Part shown: positions 58,031 through 64,000 of the stretch, in pieces | Layout: the number at the start of each line of letters is the position of its first letter | Position numbering within the stretch: the first letter of the stretch is position 1 | Origin: Azolla caroliniana | Lineage: Eukaryota; Polypodiophyta | Assembly: GCA_043228905.1 (NCBI GenBank) | Contig: JBHGNT010000013.1 | Span: 20,708,001-20,772,000 of the forward strand | Direction of reading: 5' to 3' | Length of the DNA stretch: 64,000 bases | Notes under the pieces: generated by a model | What the model saw: the letters and a program-made list of their open reading frames with translations, nothing else | What the model was told of the DNA's origin: nothing | The model's database searches: none | Made by a program: the position numbers and the translations under genes

Positions 58031-58110
58031 TACAATAGATGGTGTGATGGTTAAGAGCTCGACCCATATACCATAAGGTTATGGGTTCGAGTCTTGCCAT
58101 ATCATGACAC
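58031..58110 (+). mobile_element. tRNA-derived SINE-like element, family 2, copy a
   Basis: GGTGTGATGGTTAAGAGC (box A-like) and GGGTTCGAGTCTTGCC (box B-like, close to GGTTCGANTCC) are about 40 bases apart, followed by ATATCATGACA. Matches 31110-31230 on the other strand. It abuts the start of the Copia fragment. Confidence 0.5.
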
Positions 58111-59003
58111 AAATGGATCTTCAAAGCTGAAAAATGGGGAATATAGCAGCTCACCCAGATAGTCAAGGGTTTCAGCAAAAAAAAGGGCTCGATTTTGATG
58201 AGATTTTTGCACCAGTCGTGAAGATGACGTCCATTCGAACAATGTTAAGTATTGCTGCCAGTATGAATCTGGAAATAGTGCAATTGGATGTCAAAACAAC
58301 ATTCTTGCATGGAGAACTAGATAAAGAAATCTATATGCAACCACCTGAAGTTTTTGTGGAGAAAGGAAAAGAGAATCTGGTGTGTCGACTGAAGAAAAGC
58401 TTGTATGGTTTGAAGCAAGCTCTATGCCAGTGGTATAAGAAGTTCGAATCCTTCATGTTGGAACATGGATTCCATAAAACACAGGTTATCACTATGTGTT
58501 TGTCAAAAGGTATAATGAAGGCGACTTCTTGATTCTCTTGCTATATCTGGATGACATGTTAGTGGTCAAACAAGACACCAAGAAGATTGTGAGCCGAAAT
58601 TCGGGACACAACTAAGAATGTGCTATGGTTGTCACAAGAGAAGTATGTGACAAAGATTTTGGAAAGATTTAACATGTCGGAAGCAAAACCAATAGGGTCT
58701 GCATTACCGAAAAATGGCAAGTTAAATGCTAGACAATGTCCGAAAAGCGAAAAGAACAAGGCCGACATGAGGAAAGTGCCATATGCCTCGGCCATAGCAT
58801 TTGCGGTCGGAACGGTAAGTCGATAATGAGCAATCCATGAAGAGAACATTGGGTAGTTGCAAAATGGATACAGATTCTAGAAAGCCTATGCTCGAAGGCT
58901 TTACAGATTCTGACATGTCGGGGGATGTAGACTCAAGTTGATCCACATCATGTTATGTGATGACCAATGGAGGGGGAGCAATGTCATGGTAGTCAAGATT
59001 GCA

Positions 59004-59008
59004 AAAGG
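59004..59008. repeat. Target-site duplication of the nested solo LTR (left)
   Basis: AAAGG, repeated exactly at 59544-59548. Confidence 0.85.
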
Positions 59009-59543
59009 TGTTGGAAAACAGATCCCTCTAGATGGGAGGAAGAGAACGAACCGAATAGAAGACCTATGGGTAATTCGACCGAGGCCAAGAATCGATTTTA
59101 TAACCGACTCGGGAGACTATATTTGTAAATAGTCTAGATGTGCCCATTGAGGCTATATTTGTAAATAGTCTGCAATGTATATGAGTATATATATACTTAG
59201 GGCAAGTGGTTAGATGAGAGAGAAAAAGTAGAGATAATAATTATAGTTAAAGAGGTTACAATGTGTAGTTGCCTTTGTAACTGTGAGAGAGTGAGTGAGT
59301 GAGTAGTAACTATGTCGCCGCCTGCTAAACGAAGACGAGCTCGAGGTTGTTGCCTCCGAGTCTCCTTGTATTCCTCTCTCGATTATAGTGATTCTGTTTC
59401 CTTTCGGGTTTTCCATGTTAAATAGTTTTTGTCTTTGTGCATTTTTCGTTTCTACTCCTCAATTTTTTTATCTGTGTCATTGTCGATTCTTAGCACCCGA
59501 ATATTTGAAACTGAAACTGATTGTGACCGCCCACGATCCTAAC
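59009..59543 (+). mobile_element. Solo LTR nested in the Copia RNase H region
   Basis: 535 bases beginning TGTTGG and ending CCTAACA (inverted ends), flanked on both sides by AAAGG. It has a TATA-like run (TATATATATA near 59187). Removing it with one AAAGG joins LQK to AMALSSTE in frame, the normal RNase H reading. The 3' part (GGGTTTTCCATGTTAAAT) resembles that of the host LTR, suggesting a related Copia family. Plus orientation is inferred from that similarity. Confidence 0.88.
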
Positions 59544-59548
59544 AAAAG
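59544..59548. repeat. Target-site duplication of the nested solo LTR (right)
   Basis: AAAGG, exact copy of 59004-59008. Confidence 0.85.
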
Positions 59549-59917
59549 GCTATGGCTTTGTCGAGCACAGAGGTAGAATATATGGTTGCGGTAGAAGCCA
59601 GGACGGAGCTAATATGGATGAAGAATTTTCTTAGTGACCTAGGAATGAAGCAAGAAAAATTCTTACTTCACTGTGATAATCAGAGTGTCATACATCTAGC
59701 CAAGAACGTTGCTTACCACGCTCAGATAAAGCATATATAGAGAAGTTATCACTAGTTACGAGAGAAAGTGGATGAATAAGAGTGTACCCTTGTGAAGATC
59801 CATATTGATGATAATGGATCTGACATGATCACGAAAGTCCTACTTATGGACAGACTCAAAGTTTGTCTACAGAAGACAAGGTTGGCCGACTCTCCCTATA
59901 GGAGTGAAGGGGGATTT

Positions 59918-60645
59918 TGTTAGGATTCTGTCCCTCCTAATTGGAGAAGTCAGCAATCAGACTAGAGGAGTCAACAAGCCGAATTCAGGATAGTCGATCC
60001 GATCGACTAGCAAGTCGACTTATTAGTCGATTGACTAGAGGAAATGGAGAGTCGATTGTGGTAGTCGACTGTATTGGATGGATGATCCAAGGGAAAGACT
60101 AGGCGGACTAGTCGGGCCGATTGGATGGTCGATGACAAAATCCGTTAGTTGGACAGACTAGATTGTCGACATAGGAGTCGGCTAGTCGGATCGACTAGAC
60201 TGTCGACTTGTGGGTCAACTGTAGACAGATGAATCGGCTAGTCAATAGATTACCTGCTAATATTATTATACAATAATAATAACTTATTTTTTCTATAAAT
60301 ATGTGGAGCTAGAGCAAACTTTTGGGGGTTATAGAAGTGCGGAGGGAGTGAGTTGTATGAGCCGCAATAGAAAAACAAAGTAGGATAGAGACAAGAGAGG
60401 GTGAGGAAGGCACAGTGTGTGATACTGGCCACCAAAACCATAAGACTTGGGGATTCTGTGATTTTAGAGACTTGTAAATCTGTTTTTCCTATTGTACTTC
60501 TGTTTTATAGTGAAGATATGTTGCTTTGTGGTTTTCCCCTTGTTTAGGGTTTTCCACGTAAATTTATGTATTGTGTATCTTTTGTTTTTCTGTTCTGTAC
60601 ATTTCAATCTATTTTTCTCGCCTGTCTATGGTCCTAATCACAACA
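59918..60645 (+). mobile_element. 3' LTR of the Copia element
   Basis: Begins TGTTAGGATT right after the polypurine tract and ends near TCACAACA (about 728 bases; end inferred from TG...CA). The U3 (59990-60240) is packed with short variants of GTCGACTAGTCG. A TATA box (CTATAAATA, 60293-60301) follows. Confidence 0.7.
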
Positions 60646-63140
60646 CATTGAGGCATGTGTTTACACCAATCTAGGGTGTGACATTTGTTGTCATTTCGAA
60701 TATTGTTCAAATAACGATTATCACATCACACAAGTCAACTAAATGCCTCTACAAGTGATTTGGGGTTTTCATGTTTATTGTTGATTGTTGATATCCATAT
60801 CTCCGAAACACACTTGAAACTCCTTAATTAAATGATTAAATTTCTCTAAAATGAAGACTTTTCTCCATAAGTATCGGAAACCACACAAATGTTGTACCAA
60901 TTAACATGGATCTAACTCATGCAACTCTAGTTGTGCTGGTTGGATATTAGGGGGGATACATAGGAAATACTTTAGCAATCCTCCATATTGAGACCTTGTC
61001 CCTCCTTTCAAAGGGTTTTGTTATGTGGAACCTTGTTGTGACAAAGATATTAGAGCCAATTAGAGTTGAGGGACATTTTTGGAAAGTTCTAAATGTTATT
61101 GTGCCTTCTCAACATTCACTTGTAAATCTCCAACAAACTTATGGTTCTCTTGTATCATGCCGCATACTTGGTTGTGAGGTAGTTTGGCTTGGCTACTCTC
61201 ATGTATTCATCCTTTCGTATATGCTCCATTGCGATGGTAACTACCATGAGATGCCTAGAATGAAAGGCTATTCCAAATCAAATTGTAAAGGGCTAAAGCA
61301 CAAAACGATATTGAATAAGAAAAGGGAGATAAAAAAAGGAATATGTATTAATAAGAGACTATTACAAAAGAGCATCAAACATTGGCGTTGGAGCAGTTAG
61401 ATAATAAATAGTAATATTTAACTTATCATGCATAACTATCGTATGAAATATTGTGTCCAATAAGATATCTTTTAATGGCCAAGGTTAAAGGTTACTACCA
61501 TTAAGGGTTTCATAGGTGAGAATCTCTAAAAGGTTATATCATTTTGTATGCATGCTCATGACTTGTGGAACTCCATCAATGAGTTTCATTATATGTCTAA
61601 TATATAATAATTGATCTAGGACCCCAATTTATATTGCATTCTTGGACATTTATTCCCTAGTTACCCAATTCTAAGATATTAAGCTCTTCACAACCTTCCA
61701 TTGACAAATGAATAACCAATGTAAATCAGTGAACCAAACTTCACTACAAAATCAATTTTTGACAAGATAACAACTAGAAGATCCCCTTGGTCAAGTTCAT
61801 GTAGATGACACCATTCACTCATTGACCCAAATGACCAATTCCGTTGTCAACTATGCCTTACATCCATGATTCAACATCTAGAGCCCAACATCCAAATCAA
61901 ATCCAAACATAAAGAAAGTTGTTGCCAACCTCTGCAACCAGCAAAGAATTCCTCCTCACCCAAGAACTAGTCATTGGATTCCATACCATTGTCACATACA
62001 ATACCTGCAACCTAGTTTAACATTACGGAAGGCTATGGCAGGTTGTGGAAAGTTATGGAAGGTAGTAAAAGGCTCTAGTGAGGCATGGGTTTATTAATGA
62101 GCATGTATAAAGGTTGTTTGAGGGAACCGTCTCTTGACATCGCAACATAAGTTATCCAATACATTTCCTTTCGTTGTACTCTTGTCCTACTACTTTCTAA
62201 GTTTTGCCCTAGGTTTGCACCTACCCCCCTCCCCCTTCATTACCTCTCCTAGCCTACCTACTTGACTCCATCCCATTTGTTACAATACATATATCATGGG
62301 TTGATACATCGAATGCATTAACAAATTACATATTTTTTCTATAATATAAATCAAAGACCTCATCATTATTGTGGTATGAATATGTTTGTTAATTGGAATT
62401 ATGTCCATCTAGCTTGTATATCATACGCATGAAGCAATAGATAGCAAGACTCGTCTATTTAAAAACAAAGGAAGATTCCATCCTCAGGTGTATATATATT
62501 ATATATCAATGAACTTTAGCAATATAACTCATGTGTCAATACACCCAAACCAATAAAAGGTTTAATAATGAGAATTTTTGTGTTTATCATATACATATGC
62601 ATTCAATTGAATAGAGGGGCTTTGTAAATGAATCTCATTCTGGATGGGGATGTCAATTGCTTTGTCCAATAGGAATCATGCGCATCTAGCTTGCAGACTA
62701 GAAACTAATTATCAATACATGTATGAGGGGCTCACATTGTAGGAGAATCCCATAGATGTGCACTATGCTAAGCGTACCCTCGTGTGCAACACACACATCA
62801 AAGCTTGTGTACGATACATGTCAAAGGAATAATTTCATTTATATCTATGCGATAGGGAGGCATATAGTTGTGAGAAAACATGCACAACAAAGATTGTTAT
62901 AGGGTGAACGAGGGAATCTCTCGTTTAGCCCACATAGGATAGGTGTGCTCCGAAGAAGCATATGCAGCATGCTAATCATCCATGAGGTCTAACCGAGAAC
63001 GGGAATATAATGTCACCATGAAGAACAAGAGAGCATCATCTTTTATTTTATTTTTTTAGGTGAAGAAGGGGTAACACATGCAAAGCATCAAGGATGCTTT
63101 TAAGGTGAGGGACAAAGCTTACTTCACTTCACACACATGC
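60646..63140. other. Intergenic DNA, little recognised
   Basis: AT-rich, no supported gene. The 134-codon frame at 60996-61400 has no motif. Around 62030-62230 a GGAAGG-TTATGGAAGGTAG direct-repeat stretch, a TGTATAAAGG TATA-like box and a C-run resemble an LTR promoter, but no ends or partner are found. Confidence 0.4.
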
Positions 63141-63330
63141 ATGCATGAATGAGAGCAATTCACAAAGAAGGAAGCCCAAGTCTCTCCCCTCCACATCCAC
63201 AGGACAAGGGGAGCTCCCTTTTTTTTTTTCCTTTTGCTGGTGAAGGCAAGAAGAGCAACACACAAGAGCCTCTCTCTCTCTCAAATTTTATTATGGTGAA
63301 GAAGAAGGGCAAGGGCAAACACATGCAAAG
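63141..63330. repeat. Imperfect repeats of a GGTGAAGAAGGGC-like block
   Basis: Three related blocks: GGTGAAGAAGGGGTAACACATGCAAAG (from about 63059), GGTGAAGGCAAGAAGAGCAACACACAAGAG (about 63239) and GGTGAAGAAGAAGGGCAAGGGCAAACACATGCAAAG (about 63295). Each is preceded by a T-rich run. The origin is unknown. Confidence 0.5.
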
Positions 63331-63370
63331 TGGATGTGTTCAAAAAGCAGAGGGAGGTGGGGGCTAGGGA

Positions 63371-63535
63371 TCAACGGTTCGGCTCAAGCCTAAACCGTTT
63401 AGCTAAACCGGTTTTAAATGGCTTAGTGGATCGGGTCGGCTTAGGTTTGAGCTTGACTAAACGGTTTGGTCTCGGTTCGGCTTGGCTTGAGCCTTGCCAA
63501 ACCGGCTCAAACCGGTTAAGCCGTTTAGAAACGTG
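63371..63535. repeat. AACCGG/GGTTCGGC-rich inverted repeat
   Basis: Contains GCTCAAGCCTAAACCGTTTAG near the left and CTAAACGGTTTGG...GGCTTGGCTTGAGCC near the right, which pair when reverse-complemented, plus several AAACCGGTT palindromes. No coding signal. Confidence 0.65.
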
Positions 63536-63540
63536 AGAGA

Positions 63541-63688
63541 GAAAGAGAGAGGGAGGGAGGGAGGGACACTGTCTGCTCTGTGTGTGTGTGTGTGTCTCTC
63601 TCTCTCTATGCTGTGTGTGTGTGTATGTGTGTGTGTGTCTCTCTCTCTCTATGCTCTGTGTGTGTGTGTGTGTGTCTCTCTCTCTATG

Positions 63689-63723
<35 letters not shown>

Positions 63724-63739
63724 TCTCTCTCTCTCTATG

Positions 63740-63772
<33 letters not shown>

Positions 63773-63816
63773 TCTCTCTCTCTCTATGCTGTGTGTGTGT
63801 GTGTGTGTGTATAAAA
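63541..63816. repeat. Higher-order GT/CT microsatellite
   Basis: Five or so units of (TG)n(TC)nTATGC with lengths of about 45-60 bases. All long frames over it (poly-Cys-Val, Ser-Leu and His-Thr) are artefacts. Confidence 0.95.
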
Positions 63817-63850
63817 GGAGCAAGGATCTTTGTATGATTTTTGATGATTT

Positions 63851-64000
63851 GAGAGAGAGGATTGAAATCTCTCTCTCTCTCTCTCTCTCAAAATCAAAGC
63901 AGAAACAGAGACACCACAATCAGACAGACACAGAGAGAGAGAGAGAGTAGAAACAGAGACACCACAATCAGATAGATAGATAGAGAGAGAGAGAGTGTGT
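63851..64000. repeat. GA/CT microsatellites at the right edge
   Basis: (GA)n and (CT)n runs at 63851-63890 and 63930-64000, plus AAACAGAGACACCACAATCAGA repeated at about 63902 and 63952. A (GATA)n run lies at about 63970-63983. Confidence 0.85.

Larger units (their letters stand above)
58111..60645 (+). mobile_element. Copia (Ty1) element: 3' half of pol plus 3' LTR, broken
   Basis: From 58111 the plus strand reads the end of the integrase/RT linker and RT: KWIFKA, GFQQKKGLDFDEIFAPVV, QLDVKTTFLHGELDKEIYMQ, CRLKKSLYGLKQA, and LLLYLDDMLVV after a frameshift near 58487. A deletion near 58595 removes part of RT; LSQEKYVTKILERFNMSEAK follows. RNase H is readable as KPMLEGFTDSDMSGD (58885) and, beyond a nested solo LTR, as LSSTEVEYMVAVEA, HCDNQSVIHLAKN. 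A polypurine tract GAAGGGGGATTT (59906-59917) precedes the 3' LTR. The 5' half is absent. Many stops; not active. Confidence 0.88.

Noticed and set aside
60996-61400. 134-codon plus-strand open frame as a gene
   Set aside because: No motif, Lys-rich tail in AT-rich DNA and no supporting context.
62030-62230. Solo LTR near 62.1 kb
   Set aside because: TATA-like box and repeated GGAAGG words are suggestive, but no TG...CA ends, target-site duplication or partner copy could be found.
63580-63950. Open frames of 85-182 codons in the GT/CT repeat (Cys-Val, Ser-Leu or His-Thr rich)
   Set aside because: Pure dinucleotide-repeat translation; every frame is open for the same reason.

Overview
This is a stretch of nuclear DNA from a land plant, most likely a flowering plant. 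The supported genes are plant families: a cellulose synthase-interactive (CSI) ARM/C2 protein, four universal stress proteins (USPs) and a plant AGCVIII kinase of the D6PK type. They have spliceosomal introns with AT-rich interiors, and the gene-poor half is full of decayed plant retroelements. The species cannot be named from the sequence.

Layout. 1-8707 (+): a complete CSI1/CSI3-type gene, six coding exons plus a 5'-UTR exon, 2137 codons, with one GC-AG intron. 10118-26945: four four-exon USP genes, three on + (10118-12078, 16504-17785, 20011-22683) and one inverted (25644-26945). All share intron phases 1-0-2, and the third is followed by a broken copy of its own last exon. Between the first and second USP lies a two-exon minus-strand gene (13785-15515) that I do not recognise. 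29000-37130: a nest of non-LTR elements. It holds a nearly full-length but dead LINE (LINE-A, minus), a second copy of its endonuclease region (35870-37120) carrying a fourfold 88-bp array, a degenerate L1-type LINE between them, and two families of tRNA-like SINE. 38251-40414 (-): an intact two-exon D6PK-like kinase with two unusual low-complexity expansions. 40760-53290: mostly featureless AT-rich DNA with L1 remnants (44220-45478; 50452-50961, the latter with target-site duplications) and several two-copy tandem duplications. 53292-60645: stacked retroelements: an LTR-like block, an L1 LINE, a Ty3-type Gag fragment with its LTR end, and a Copia fragment with its 3' LTR interrupted by a solo LTR. 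60646-64000: no genes; it ends in an AACCGG-rich inverted repeat and long GT/CT/GA microsatellites.

Most interesting points. (1) The Ty3-type fragment at 56399-57925 has no tRNA-type primer site. Instead a 12-nt sequence just inside the LTR is perfectly complementary to a 12-nt sequence 33 nt downstream of the LTR TATA box. That is the arrangement of Tf1-type self-primed retrotransposons, and the Gag also looks sushi/Tf1-like. This is unexpected in a plant. (2) A solo LTR (59009-59543) with a perfect 5-bp target-site duplication sits in a Copia RNase H gene, and removing it restores the reading frame. (3) LINE-A is unlike the L1-type elements around it and has left two copies here. (4) The 217-codon unrecognised gene has a clean exon junction.

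The genes do not form one pathway. CSI (linking cellulose synthase complexes to microtubules) and D6PK (auxin-transport kinase) both act in cell growth, but their proximity is probably accidental. The USP group is an ordinary tandem family expansion with one inversion.
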